Origin: Nocardia sp. NBC_01329 | GTDB lineage: Bacteria > Actinomycetota > Actinomycetes > Mycobacteriales > Mycobacteriaceae | Length of the DNA stretch: 64,000 nucleotides | Assembly (NCBI RefSeq): GCF_035956715.1 | Contig: NZ_CP108381.1 | Span: 3,876,001-3,940,000 of the forward strand | Reading direction: 5' to 3' | Notes under the pieces: generated by a model | What the model was told of the DNA's origin: nothing | Seen by the model: only the letters and a program-made list of their open reading frames with translations | Database searches by the model: none | Position numbers and translations under genes: made by a program | Part shown: positions 1 through 8,962 of the stretch, in pieces | How positions within the stretch are numbered: position 1 is the stretch's first letter | How the letters are laid out: each line of letters starts with the position of its first letter

Positions 1-1202
1 AGGGTCGAATCCACCGGCGGACGGGTGCGTTCGGTATCGCGGTAGCTCGGTGCCGGACCGCGGGCGACAGCGGAACCGGGGCTCTCCGACGCCCGAGTAG
101 GAGCAGGCTCCTCGGAATGCCCGCGGGCCGAGCCTAGTTCCGCGGTCCGGGACTGGCCGAGTTCGGCGGTCCGCGATTGCGCGGATATCTCCGCGGTGCG
201 CCCGGACCCCAGCGATCCCCGCGTGGTAGCGGGGTCGAAGGTGCGGCGCGCCGGGCCGCCGCCGTCGAATCCGGCGGCGATCACGGTGACGCGCACCTCG
301 TCGCCGAGCGAATCGTCGATGACCGTACCGAAGATGATGTTGGCCTCGATATGCGCGGCCTCCTGCACCAGCGAAGCGGCCTCGTTGATCTCGAACAGGC
401 CCAGATCCGAGCCGCCGGCGATCGAGAGCAGCACCCCGTGCGCACCGTCCATGGAGGCTTCCAGCAGCGGTGAGTTGATCGCCGCTTCGGCCGCTTTGAC
501 CGACCTGCCTTCCCCTCGGGACGAACCGATACCCATGAGCGCGCTACCGGCGCCCGACATCACGCTCTTGACGTCGGCGAAGTCGACGTTGATCAGACCC
601 GGCGTGGTGATCAGGTCGGTGATGCCCTGCACACCGTTGAGCAGCACCTCGTCGGCGGAGCGGAACGCGTCCATCAGACTCACCGCGGCGTCACCGAGCT
701 GCAGGAGCCGATCGTTGGGAATGACGATCAGGGTGTCGCAGGATTCGCGCAGCAGGTTGATCCCGACTTCGGCCTGATTGCCGCGCCGCTTTCCCTCGAA
801 GGAGAAGGGCCGGGTGACCACACCTATGGTCAGCGCGCCCAGCTTGCGCGCGATACTCGCCACGACGGGTGCGCCGCCGGTACCCGTACCGCCGCCCTCG
901 CCCGCGGTCACGAAGACCATGTCGGCACCCTTGAGTACCTCTTCGATCTCGTCCTTGTGGTCCTCGGCGGCCTTACGGCCTACCTCGGGGTCGGCGCCGG
1001 CGCCGAGCCCCCGGGTGAGCTCTCGCCCGACATCGAGCTTCACGTCGGCATCGCTCATCAGCAGTGCCTGGGCGTCGGTGTTCACCGCGATGAACTCGAC
1101 ACCCTTCAGACCCTGCTCGATCATTCGGTTGACGGCGTTCACGCCGCCGCCGCCGATACCGACGACCTTGATCACGGCAAGGTAGTTGTGCGGGGGCGTC
1201 AT
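1..1202 (-). CDS. ftsZ: Cell division protein FtsZ, cut by the window edge
   Basis: FtsZ is the tubulin-like GTPase that builds the cytokinetic ring. Translation from the ATG at 1202 gives MTPPHNYLAVIKVVGIGGGG, the usual actinobacterial N-terminus. The tubulin signature GEGGGTGTGGAP lies near residue 100 and the T7 synergy loop NVDFADVKS near residue 203. The conserved core ends near residue 315. A variable linker follows, and the conserved C-terminal peptide that binds partners falls outside the window. The linker contains a short imperfect amino acid repeat (see the entry at 118-203). This is the last gene of the dcw cluster seen here. It is separated from ftsQ by 385 bases that probably hold its own promoter. 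Identification is certain; only the end is missing. Confidence 0.97.
   Translation of the reverse strand, partial: MTPPHNYLAVIKVVGIGGGGVNAVNRMIEQGLKGVEFIAVNTDAQALLMSDADVKLDVGRELTRGLGAGADPEVGRKAAEDHKDEIEEVLKGADMVFVTAGEGGGTGTGGAPVVASIARKLGALTIGVVTRPFSFEGKRRGNQAEVGINLLRESCDTLIVIPNDRLLQLGDAAVSLMDAFRSADEVLLNGVQGITDLITTPGLINVDFADVKSVMSGAGSALMGIGSSRGEGRSVKAAEAAINSPLLEASMDGAHGVLLSIAGGSDLGLFEINEAASLVQEAAHIEANIIFGTVIDDSLGDEVRVTVIAAGFDGGGPARRTFDPATTRGSLGSGRTAEISAQSRTAELGQSRTAELGSARGHSEEPAPTRASESPGSAVARGPAPSYRDTERTRPPVDST
118..203 (-). repeat. Imperfect peptide repeat in the FtsZ linker
   Basis: Within the FtsZ C-terminal linker (about residues 333-361) three units related to SRTAELGQ follow each other: GRTAEISAQ, SRTAELGQ and SRTAELGS. 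They are visible both as protein and as near-repeats in the DNA. Linkers of FtsZ vary in length and sequence between species, so this is probably a recent local expansion. Confidence 0.7.
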
Positions 1203-1587
1203 GAGCTCTCGCCTTCCTTCGACTCAAAGTCTGTCGTTTTCGGATGCCCGGAACCGATCCGCGCGACCACGATCTGCGGACCACGATCCGGGCAAACCCT
1301 GAACCTCAACCATAGGGTTGGAGTTATGTCAAGTATCCGACTGGTGCGGAACGCTATTCGCCGCCGTCTCGATCCGCTCGCAGGCGCGCCGAGACGATAA
1401 CCAGTTTCTTCGGCGAACTTGCTACTACCCGGGCGGTACGCGACGTATCGTGAACGGTTGCCCAGCGGCTCGCGCCCACATCGTGGGACGCCCCCGGCTC
1501 CCGCACCATACGGTCTCCGGGTGATCGCCCGGGACCGAGGTGGAGCTTCGAACCGAACAGGGTCGAACCGAACAAGATTGCTGGGAA
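1203..1587 (-). promoter_or_regulatory. ftsQ-ftsZ intergenic region with candidate ftsZ promoter elements
   Basis: This is the only long gap inside the dcw cluster, so ftsZ probably has its own promoters here, as reported for mycobacteria. On the minus strand a perfect -35-like TTGACA lies at 1332-1327. No convincing -10 sits at the usual spacing. Just downstream is an imperfect inverted repeat around CAACC-ATA-GGGTTG (about 1308-1319). Nearer ftsQ is a 12-base direct repeat (1548-1574). No gene is supported in the gap. Confidence 0.5.
1548..1574 (-). repeat. 12-bp direct repeat between ftsQ and ftsZ
   Basis: The word TGTTCGGTTCGA (minus strand) occurs twice at a 15-base period, at 1548-1559 and 1563-1574, directly behind the ftsQ stop codon. 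It could be a binding site for a regulator of ftsZ or a chance local duplication. Confidence 0.6.
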
Positions 1588-2280
1588 TCATTTTACCGTG
1601 ACCAGACTGGGACTCGAGACGTCGAACACGGTTCCCGGCTGGGTGAGCAGCGGCAGTACCACCGCCGATTTGCGTTCGCCATCCTCGCTGCTGCCCCAGA
1701 GTACAGTGCGACCGTCGCGCAGTGTCAGGGAAATCTCCGACGCGCCCTCGGCACGTACGGTTTCCACCTGCACCTCCAACGCCGGCGACAGCACCCGGGC
1801 CACCGCGACCGCGGCGCGGGTCAGCGCGTCCGCGCCGCCCGGCCGGGCGGTCACCAACCGCGGCACCCCGATCGGCGCCGGCTCGATGGCGTACTCGATA
1901 CCGTCGGCGTCCAGCAGATGCGCACCCTCGGGAGAGTCGTAGTACAGCACCGGGGTTCGCGCCTCGATCCGAACCCGCACTGTCGACGGCAGAACCCGCT
2001 GGACCCGAGCGCTGCGAACCTTCGGAACGGTCGCCACCCGCGCCGCCATCGCCGCCGTATCGATCCGCAGGATCGAACCGGTCTCCGGCACCTGCAGCAA
2101 CTCCCGGATCTGTTCCTCCGGAATCTCGCCCGCCCCGACAATGCGCACCTCGCGTACCGAGAGCAGCGGGGAGAACCAGGCAAGCGCGGCCAGCGTGATA
2201 ACTAAGGCGAGCGCGGGCAGCGCCCACAGCCGGAAACGCCGCAATCCGCCCACTCCGAATCGACGCGCCCCGCCCCGCAC
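1588..2280 (-). CDS. ftsQ: Cell division protein FtsQ
   Basis: FtsQ is a bitopic membrane protein that links early and late divisome parts. The 230-residue product has a short basic cytoplasmic tail (about 1-16), one membrane helix (about 17-37) and a POTRA domain beginning LLSVREVRIVGAGEIPEEQI (about 38-110). A beta domain with the typical RIEARTPVLYYDS stretch follows. The start is GTG at 2280, six bases after the murC stop, which suggests coupled translation. The cytoplasmic tail is much shorter than that of the M. tuberculosis protein as I recall it. Position between murC and ftsZ supports the name. Confidence 0.93.
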   Translation of the reverse strand: MRGGARRFGVGGLRRFRLWALPALALVITLAALAWFSPLLSVREVRIVGAGEIPEEQIRELLQVPETGSILRIDTAAMAARVATVPKVRSARVQRVLPSTVRVRIEARTPVLYYDSPEGAHLLDADGIEYAIEPAPIGVPRLVTARPGGADALTRAAVAVARVLSPALEVQVETVRAEGASEISLTLRDGRTVLWGSSEDGERKSAVVLPLLTQPGTVFDVSSPSLVTVK

Positions 2281-2286
2281 GCCGCC

Positions 2287-3798
2287 TCACCGCCCGTACT
2301 GCGGACGCGCGCGTAGTCCGTCCAGAATCTGGCTGCCGAGCATGGTGACATCACCGGCACCCATGGTGATCACGACATCACCGGGTTGGGCCAGGCCCGC
2401 GACCTGGCGGCCCACCCGTGACATATCGGGTTGGTAGTGCACGAGTTTGTGCACGGCCTGGGCCACCAGCGCGCCGTTGACACCCGGCAGCGGCTCCTCA
2501 CGTGCTCCGTAGACATCGAGCACCACCACCTCGTCGGCCAGATCGAGCGCGGCACCGAATTCGGCGGCGAATGTCGCGGTGCGGCTGTAGAGGTGTGGCT
2601 GGAAGACCACGATCACCCGGCCTCGGCGGGACAGGGCACCGTCGCGCGCCTCCTGCTCGACCAGTTCGGCTGCGGCTCCGAGCACCGCCCGAACCTCGGT
2701 GGGATGGTGTGCGTAGTCGTCGAAGACCCGGACGCGGTTCTCCCGGCCCACGAACTGGAAACGGCGGTGCACACCGCCGAAACTCTCCAGTCCCTGGATG
2801 ATCTCGTCCACATCCGCGCCCGCGGCCCGCGCGGTCAAGACTGCGGCCAGCGCGTTGAGTGCCATATGCCGCCCGGGCACCGACAGGCGCAGCGTCCGGG
2901 GCGCGGGTTCGTCGGCGAGCTGGAACTGGGCGATACCGCCGACGTCACGCGGTTCCCAGCTGTGCAGGCGCACCCCCACCGGAACCGGTGCGTCGGGCAG
3001 CTCTCCGGAGCCGTAGCCGAGCACCCGGACACCGCGGGCGGCCAGCCGTTGCCCGGTCCGCTCGGCCAGCGCGCGCGCTCCGGGATCGTCCAGGCACACC
3101 ACCAGCAGGCCGCCGTCGGCGAGGCGGTCGGTGAAATCGTCGAATACCTGTACATAGGCGGCGTCGGAGCCGAAGAAGTCGAGATGGTCGGATTCGATAT
3201 TGGTGACCACCGCGACGTCCGGGTCGTACTGCAGCAGTGAGCCGTCGCTCTCGTCGGCTTCGGCGACGAAGATATCGCCGCTGCCGTGATGGGCGTTGGT
3301 ACCCGCCTCGTTGAGTTCACCACCCACCGCGAACGACGGGTCCAGCCCGCAATGCTGCAGGGAGACGATGAGCATCGAGGTGGTGGAGGTCTTCCCGTGC
3401 GTCCCCGATACGAGTAGCGTGCGATGCCCGCTCATCAGGGCCGCCAGAACAGTCGGCCGCAGCAGCACCGGGATATCGCGGCGATGCGCTTCCACCAGCT
3501 CCGGATTGGTCTTGGGGATAGCGGCGTAGGTCGTCACCACCACCGTCGGGCCGCCGGGCAGCAGGTCCAACGCCCCGGCGTCGTGACCGATCCGCACCTG
3601 GGCGCCGCGTGCCCGCAGGGCGAGCACACCACGGCTCTCCTTGGCGTCGGACCCGGACACCTCACCACCGCGCGACAGCAGGATTCTGGCGATACCGGAC
3701 ATTCCGGCGCCACCGATCCCGACCATGTGGACCCGGGCCAGTTCCGGCGGCAGAGCGCCGGGACCGGTTTCGGGAGCGGCCATCTGCGCCCCGCTCAC
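2287..3798 (-). CDS. murC: UDP-N-acetylmuramate--L-alanine ligase MurC
   Basis: MurC adds L-alanine to UDP-MurNAc using ATP, the first peptide step of peptidoglycan precursor synthesis in the cytoplasm. The 503-residue product has the N-terminal nucleotide-sugar motif GIGGAGMSG (about 27-35), the Mur ligase P-loop SGTHGKTST (about 130) and the C-terminal DYAHHPTEV motif that marks MurC. The GTG start at 3798 overlaps the murG stop by four bases (GTGA). An internal ATG at 3783 is a possible alternative. Length fits the family. Confidence 0.97.
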   Translation of the reverse strand: MSGAQMAAPETGPGALPPELARVHMVGIGGAGMSGIARILLSRGGEVSGSDAKESRGVLALRARGAQVRIGHDAGALDLLPGGPTVVVTTYAAIPKTNPELVEAHRRDIPVLLRPTVLAALMSGHRTLLVSGTHGKTSTTSMLIVSLQHCGLDPSFAVGGELNEAGTNAHHGSGDIFVAEADESDGSLLQYDPDVAVVTNIESDHLDFFGSDAAYVQVFDDFTDRLADGGLLVVCLDDPGARALAERTGQRLAARGVRVLGYGSGELPDAPVPVGVRLHSWEPRDVGGIAQFQLADEPAPRTLRLSVPGRHMALNALAAVLTARAAGADVDEIIQGLESFGGVHRRFQFVGRENRVRVFDDYAHHPTEVRAVLGAAAELVEQEARDGALSRRGRVIVVFQPHLYSRTATFAAEFGAALDLADEVVVLDVYGAREEPLPGVNGALVAQAVHKLVHYQPDMSRVGRQVAGLAQPGDVVITMGAGDVTMLGSQILDGLRARPQYGR

Positions 3799-4940
3799 CG
3801 GCCCGCCACCCGCAGCACGATCCGGGCGACCTCGTCGGCGGCATCGCGATGGCCGGCGCCGGCGGCGGCCCGACCCATCTCGGCTATGCGTGCTGGATCC
3901 GTGAGCAGCGGTATCACCTCGTCGATCACATATTCGGGGGAAAGTTCGGGGTCGGCAACGATTCTGCCACCACCGGCCGCGACAACGGGCCGGGCATTGA
4001 GTTCCTGTTCACCGTTTCCGTGCGGCAGCGGTACGTACACCGCGGGCAGCCCGACCGCCGACACCTCGGCGACAGTCATCGCCCCGGATCGGCAGACCAC
4101 CGCGTCGGCGGCGGCGTAGGCGAGATCCATCCGCGAAAGGTAGGGCACCGCCACGTAGGGCGCGGCGGGGTCCACCGACTCGATATCGAGCGTGTTCTTC
4201 GGGCCGTGGGCGTGCAGCACCGAGATCCCGGCCGCGGCGAGTTGTGGCGCCGCACCGGAAATCGCCTCGTTGAGTGAGCGCGCACCCTGAGAACCACCGA
4301 ACACCAGTAGGACCGGGCCCTCCGCCGGCAGTCCGAAATGCTCCCGCGCCTGCGCACGCAGTCCGGCCCGGTCGAGCGAGGTGATCGCTGAGCGCACCGG
4401 GATACCGACGACCTCGGCGTCGAGCCCGGAACCCGGCACCGCGGCCAGCACCCGGGTCGCCTGCCGCGCGCCGACCTTGTTCGAGATTCCGGCCTTGGCA
4501 TTCGCCTCGTGCACCACCACCGGCACGGCGCGGCGACGCCGCAGCAGTCCCCGGCCCGCGGCGAGATAGGCGGGTAGCGCGACGTAGCCACCGAATCCGA
4601 CGATCACATCGGCCTCTACGGCGTCGATGATCTCGCGGGTCCGTGATACCGAGGCTCGGACCCGGCTCGGCAACCGCAGCAGATCGGCGCTGGGTTTACG
4701 CGGCAACGGCACCGGCGGGATCAGTTCGAGGGAATACCCCCGTTCGGGCACCAGAGTGGTCTCCAGGCCACGCTGGGTGCCGAGCGCGGTCACCCGGATC
4801 CCGGGATCCAGCCGGCGCAGCGCATCGGCGACCGCCAGGGCCGGTTCGATATGCCCGGCCGTACCGCCACCCGCGACGATCACCGATATCCCGTCCGCGC
4901 GCGGTGTCGTGTGCTCGCCTGCGGACTGAGGTGCGCTCAC
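3795..4940 (-). CDS. murG: Lipid II synthase MurG (GlcNAc transferase)
   Basis: MurG transfers GlcNAc from UDP-GlcNAc to lipid I on the inner face of the membrane to make lipid II. The 381-residue product shows the GT28 N-terminal glycine-rich loop GGGTAGH at residues 24-30 and the second motif FGGSQGARSLNE in the C-terminal Rossmann half. A GAMTVAEVSAVGLPAVYVPL donor-site segment follows. The GTG start at 4940 overlaps the ftsW stop by four bases. It lies between ftsW and murC as in other actinobacterial dcw clusters. Confidence 0.97.
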   Translation of the reverse strand: MSAPQSAGEHTTPRADGISVIVAGGGTAGHIEPALAVADALRRLDPGIRVTALGTQRGLETTLVPERGYSLELIPPVPLPRKPSADLLRLPSRVRASVSRTREIIDAVEADVIVGFGGYVALPAYLAAGRGLLRRRRAVPVVVHEANAKAGISNKVGARQATRVLAAVPGSGLDAEVVGIPVRSAITSLDRAGLRAQAREHFGLPAEGPVLLVFGGSQGARSLNEAISGAAPQLAAAGISVLHAHGPKNTLDIESVDPAAPYVAVPYLSRMDLAYAAADAVVCRSGAMTVAEVSAVGLPAVYVPLPHGNGEQELNARPVVAAGGGRIVADPELSPEYVIDEVIPLLTDPARIAEMGRAAAGAGHRDAADEVARIVLRVAGR

Positions 4941-6373
4941 CTGTTTCTTCCCCGTTCTCGTGCGTGTGTCACCGAATAGCTGGGTTCCCAGGCCCGGGTC
5001 GCCCGCAGGGTGTCGGTACCCCGGCTGTTGGCGCGCTGGCGGGTACGTGGCGGCTCGTCCGGCTCGTTACGGGCCGGGCGGCGAGCCGGGCCCGGCTCGC
5101 GGGCCGGCGCGGCGGCGCGGGCCCGGACGGGATGGTAGATCTCCGGTTTCGGGAGCCGCAGCAGGCGGCTCACCCGCCCGTCCTGGCCGGCGTGCAGGGC
5201 AGCCACCGCCTCGGGTTCGTGCCGGGCAGCGTTGGCGATGATGCCGAACATGAGCAGTGTCAGCGCCAGCGACGAACCACCCGCCGACACCAGCGGCAAC
5301 TGCAACCCGGTCACCGGGAGGAGACCCACCACATAACCGATGTTGATCAAGGCCTGCCCGGTGATCCAGGTGGTGGCGGTCGCGGTGAGCAGGCGCAGGA
5401 AGGGGTCCACCGAGCGGGCGGCGATCCGCAGACCTGTATAGACGAAGAGCGCGAAGAGGCCCAGGACGAGGGCGCACCCGAGGAAGCCGAGTTCCTCGCC
5501 GATGATGGCGAAGATGAAATCGTTGTGCGAGTTGGGCAGATAGCTCCATTTGGCCCGACTCTGTCCGAGTCCGCGGCCCCACAGCCCGCCGTCGGCCAGC
5601 GAGTACATCGCCTGCCTGGCCTGGTAGTTGATGCCCTGTGGATCGTCGGCGGGGCTGAAGAAGGCACGCATCCGGTCGGAGCGGTAACCGGCCGACAATG
5701 CGAGGGCGAGGGCGGCGATCGCCCCCGAGGCGAGAATGGCGACGAACAATCGCACCGGCAGGCCACCGAACCACAGCAGCGCCAACAGCACGATACCGAG
5801 CGCGATGGTGGTCGACAGGTTCGGCTGCAGCACGATCAGCAGACACACCAACAGACCGGCCGGGACCAGTGGCACCAGCAGATTCTTCAGACCACCCGGG
5901 TCGTTGGCCGCCCGGCCCGCGGCTCGCCGCGAGATCAGCAGGTGCGCCCCCCACACCACGAAAGTCACCTTCACCAGTTCCGAGGGCTGGACCGAGAAGA
6001 CCCCCAGATCGATCCAGCGGCGGGCGCCGTTGACGGTACTACCGACCCCGGGGATCAGCACGAGCACCAGCAGCAGTACCGACCCCGCGAACACCGGGAA
6101 GGAGAGCTGCCGCAGCCGACGCAACGGGATCCGCAGCGCGAGATAGAACAGCACCGCACCGACCAGCGCATACATCATCTGCTGGATGAACAGCGAATAG
6201 GCCGATCCGCCGTCGGCGTAGGACTCCACACTGGAGGCCGACAACACCATCACCAGCCCCAGCAGCGTGAGCAGGGTAGCGATGGTGACGACCAGATGGA
6301 ACGAGGCCAGCGGCCGCGCCAGCCAGGCACCGAACCGGCTCACCTGGACCTGCCGCGTGCCGCGCGGCCTCAT
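4937..6373 (-). CDS. ftsW: Septal peptidoglycan polymerase FtsW (SEDS family)
   Basis: FtsW is a multi-spanning SEDS glycosyltransferase that polymerises lipid II at the septum together with FtsI. The 478-residue product has about ten hydrophobic segments from residue 20 to 390. It carries the SEDS hallmarks GARRWI, the NSHNDFIFAIIGEELGF loop and the PLVSAGGSS motif. A strongly basic, proline-rich cytoplasmic tail follows (about 395-478). The ATG at 6373 overlaps the murD stop (ATGA), and the downstream gene murG overlaps in turn, so translation is coupled along the run. Confidence 0.96.
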   Translation of the reverse strand: MRPRGTRQVQVSRFGAWLARPLASFHLVVTIATLLTLLGLVMVLSASSVESYADGGSAYSLFIQQMMYALVGAVLFYLALRIPLRRLRQLSFPVFAGSVLLLVLVLIPGVGSTVNGARRWIDLGVFSVQPSELVKVTFVVWGAHLLISRRAAGRAANDPGGLKNLLVPLVPAGLLVCLLIVLQPNLSTTIALGIVLLALLWFGGLPVRLFVAILASGAIAALALALSAGYRSDRMRAFFSPADDPQGINYQARQAMYSLADGGLWGRGLGQSRAKWSYLPNSHNDFIFAIIGEELGFLGCALVLGLFALFVYTGLRIAARSVDPFLRLLTATATTWITGQALINIGYVVGLLPVTGLQLPLVSAGGSSLALTLLMFGIIANAARHEPEAVAALHAGQDGRVSRLLRLPKPEIYHPVRARAAAPAREPGPARRPARNEPDEPPRTRQRANSRGTDTLRATRAWEPSYSVTHARERGRNR

Positions 6374-7884
6374 AACCGCCGCCCGAGGTCCTCGTCCTTC
6401 AGGTCCCCGACCGCACCGGCGAAACTGCGGCCGCGATGGGTGTAGTCGGTGAACATGTCCAGCGACGCCGCCGCGGGCGCCAGCAGCACGGTATCGCCGG
6501 ATCCGGCGAACGCCGCCGCCTCCCGCACCGCCCGTTGCATGATCGCGTCGGCGATCTCGGCGTTGCGGGTCCCGGTGATCGCTTCGTCCATGACCGCCTG
6601 ACCCATACCGGCATGATCCCGCGTATCCAACTCGACCACGGGGACTTCCGGCGCGTGTCGCGCCAGCGCGGCCGCGATCACCGGGGCGTCCGCACCGAAC
6701 AGCACAACCGCGACGAGGCGCTCGGCGACCTCTTCCACCAGATCCTCGACCCCGGCGCCCTTGAGCTGACCGCCGGCCAGCCAGACGACATGCTGATGGG
6801 CCAGGATCGACGACCGCGCGGCATGCGGGTTGGTGGCTTTGGAGTCATCGATGAATTCGACGCCGCCCATTTCCCGGACCAGCGCCGACCGGTGCGGGCC
6901 GACCTTGTGCTCGATCAGGCCCTCCCGAACGAACTGCGGCGCCACATCGATGGCCCGGGTCAGCGCCGCGGCAGCCAGGGCGTCGGCGATACCGGCCGGT
7001 CCGGGCGGGCTGATCTCCTTGGCTTCGGCCAGGATGGCCGCCTTGGTGAAGGCGCGATCCAGCAGTTTGCCGTCGACCACGCCGAGCTCGCCGTCGGCGG
7101 GTACCCCGATCCGGAAGCCGATGGTGCGGCGGGCCTTCGAACGGCGGGCCAGCCGCGCGGCCACCGGGTCGTCGAGCCCGACCACTCCGACGCGGCCGAG
7201 CAGGGCCCGCGATTTCGCGGCCGCGTACGCGTCCAGGCCACCATGCCAGTCCAGATGGTCCTCGGCCACATTCAATACGACCCCCGCCTCCGGTCGCACC
7301 GACGGTGCCCAGTGCAGCTGGAACGAAGACAGTTCGACGGCCAGCACCTGTGGCCCCGGATTGCGGCGCAGGGCGTCCAGGATCGGCAGGCCGATGTTCC
7401 CGCAGGCGACACTGGGGATTCCGGCGGCCCGCAGGATGGAATGGGTCATGGACGTGGTCGTGGTCTTACCGTTGGTACCGGTCACCACCAGCCATTTGCG
7501 GACCGGACCGTAGATCCGGGCCTGATCCACCCACCAGGCGAACTCGACATCGCCCCAGACCGGGATGCCCTCGGATACCGCCGAGGCCAGGACCGGCGAG
7601 TCCGGCCGCCAGCCCGGGCTGGTGATCACCAGCGCGAACCGCGACCAGTCGGTCCGCTCCAATTCGGGCGGGGGCGCGATATCCAGTCCCAGTTCGGCAG
7701 CCTCCGCCAGGGCCGCGGCCCCGCTGTCGGTGACCACCGGCCGGGCCCCGATATCGCGCAGCGGTGTGATCAGCGAACGACCCGAGACACCCCAGCCGGC
7801 GACCAGCACCTCACGGCCGCGCAGGAATTCCAGCATCGGGCCCGGCGAACGCAGGGCCCGCGGCGTATGTTCCTCCATCGTCAA
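6370..7884 (-). CDS. murD: UDP-N-acetylmuramoyl-L-alanine--D-glutamate ligase MurD
   Basis: MurD adds D-glutamate to UDP-MurNAc-L-Ala with ATP. The 504-residue product has an N-terminal Rossmann-like region (VLVAGWGVSGRS), the Mur ligase P-loop VTGTNGKTTTT near residue 140, the NVAEDHLDWHG segment and the DDSKATNPHAA motif that is typical of MurD. The ATG start at 7884 lies one base from the mraY stop, so the two genes almost touch. Family length and context both fit. Confidence 0.97.
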   Translation of the reverse strand: MTMEEHTPRALRSPGPMLEFLRGREVLVAGWGVSGRSLITPLRDIGARPVVTDSGAAALAEAAELGLDIAPPPELERTDWSRFALVITSPGWRPDSPVLASAVSEGIPVWGDVEFAWWVDQARIYGPVRKWLVVTGTNGKTTTTSMTHSILRAAGIPSVACGNIGLPILDALRRNPGPQVLAVELSSFQLHWAPSVRPEAGVVLNVAEDHLDWHGGLDAYAAAKSRALLGRVGVVGLDDPVAARLARRSKARRTIGFRIGVPADGELGVVDGKLLDRAFTKAAILAEAKEISPPGPAGIADALAAAALTRAIDVAPQFVREGLIEHKVGPHRSALVREMGGVEFIDDSKATNPHAARSSILAHQHVVWLAGGQLKGAGVEDLVEEVAERLVAVVLFGADAPVIAAALARHAPEVPVVELDTRDHAGMGQAVMDEAITGTRNAEIADAIMQRAVREAAAFAGSGDTVLLAPAAASLDMFTDYTHRGRSFAGAVGDLKDEDLGRRL

Positions 7885-7885
7885 C

Positions 7886-8962
7886 TCACCCGACCGCGGA
7901 GAGATATTCGCTGTAGAACAGAGAGAGTCCGGCTGCCGAGGCCATGGCGGCCAGCAACCAGAACCTGATGATCACCGTGGTCTCCGCCCATTTACTCAGT
8001 TCGAAATGATGGTGGAACGGCGCCATCTTGAACAACCGGTTCCGGGTGGTCCGAAAAACAGCCACCTGCAGCACCACCGAGGCCGCCTCCGCGACGAACA
8101 GCGCGCCGATGACCACCATCAGCAGTTCGGTCCGGGTGGTGATGGAGAGCCCGGCGAGCAGACCACCGAGGGCCAGCGAGCCGGTATCACCCATGAATAT
8201 CTTGGCGGGCGCGGCGTTCCACCACAGGAACCCGATACACGCCGCCGTACCGGCCGCGCAGACCAGCGCCAGATCCAGCGGGTCGCGCACGTTGTAGCAG
8301 CCGGTCTCGGGTTTGGTCTCACACGAGTGGTAGTACTGCCAGAAGGTGATGACCACATAGCCGCCGAGCACCAAGCTCATCGACCCCGCGGCCAGACCGT
8401 CCAGACCGTCGGTGAGGTTCACCGCGTTCGACCACGCCACCACGATGAGGCAGACGAAGGCCAGGAACACCACCACACTCATCGACACGGTGTTGATATC
8501 ACGGACATAGGACAGCTGCCGGCTGGCCGGGGAAAGCCCGCTGCCGCCGGGGAACTGCAACGCCAGCACACCGAAGACGACCGCCGCGGTGATCTGACCC
8601 AGGTATTTACCCGCGGCCGTGAGCCCCAGATTGCGGCCCTTACGGATCTTGATGAAATCGTCGATGAATCCGACGACACCCAGTGCGGTGGCCAAGCCCA
8701 GGACCAGCAGCGCCGAGGCTGTCGGACCTTCTGCTTCGTAACCGATCCCGATCAGATGGGAACCGAGATACCCGGCCCACATGCCGATGATGATCGCCAC
8801 CCCGCCCATGGTGGGCGTACCGCGTTTGGACTGATGGCTGGCCGGACCGTCTACCCGGATCTCCTGGCCGAAGCCCTGCCGGGCGAATATCCGGATCAGC
8901 AGCGGGGTCAACAGGATAGACACCGTCAGCGCGATCGCCGCCGCGAACAAGATCTGTCTCAT
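7886..8962 (-). CDS. mraY: Phospho-MurNAc-pentapeptide transferase MraY
   Basis: MraY transfers phospho-MurNAc-pentapeptide to undecaprenyl phosphate, giving lipid I in the membrane. The 358-residue product has about ten membrane helices and all family motifs: SHQSKRGTPTMGG near residue 43, the catalytic NLTDGLDGLA loop, FMGDTGSLALGG and the FHHHFE loop. The ATG start at 8962 overlaps the murF stop by four bases. Length is usual for the family. Confidence 0.98.
   Translation of the reverse strand: MRQILFAAAIALTVSILLTPLLIRIFARQGFGQEIRVDGPASHQSKRGTPTMGGVAIIIGMWAGYLGSHLIGIGYEAEGPTASALLVLGLATALGVVGFIDDFIKIRKGRNLGLTAAGKYLGQITAAVVFGVLALQFPGGSGLSPASRQLSYVRDINTVSMSVVVFLAFVCLIVVAWSNAVNLTDGLDGLAAGSMSLVLGGYVVITFWQYYHSCETKPETGCYNVRDPLDLALVCAAGTAACIGFLWWNAAPAKIFMGDTGSLALGGLLAGLSITTRTELLMVVIGALFVAEAASVVLQVAVFRTTRNRLFKMAPFHHHFELSKWAETTVIIRFWLLAAMASAAGLSLFYSEYLSAVG

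Noticed and set aside
4643..7968. Long open frames on the plus strand opposite ftsW and murD (about 500-600 codons)
   Set aside because: They are antisense shadows caused by GC-biased third positions; composition is Arg/Gly/Gln/His-rich and no family is recognisable, while the minus strand encodes clear Mur and Fts proteins.
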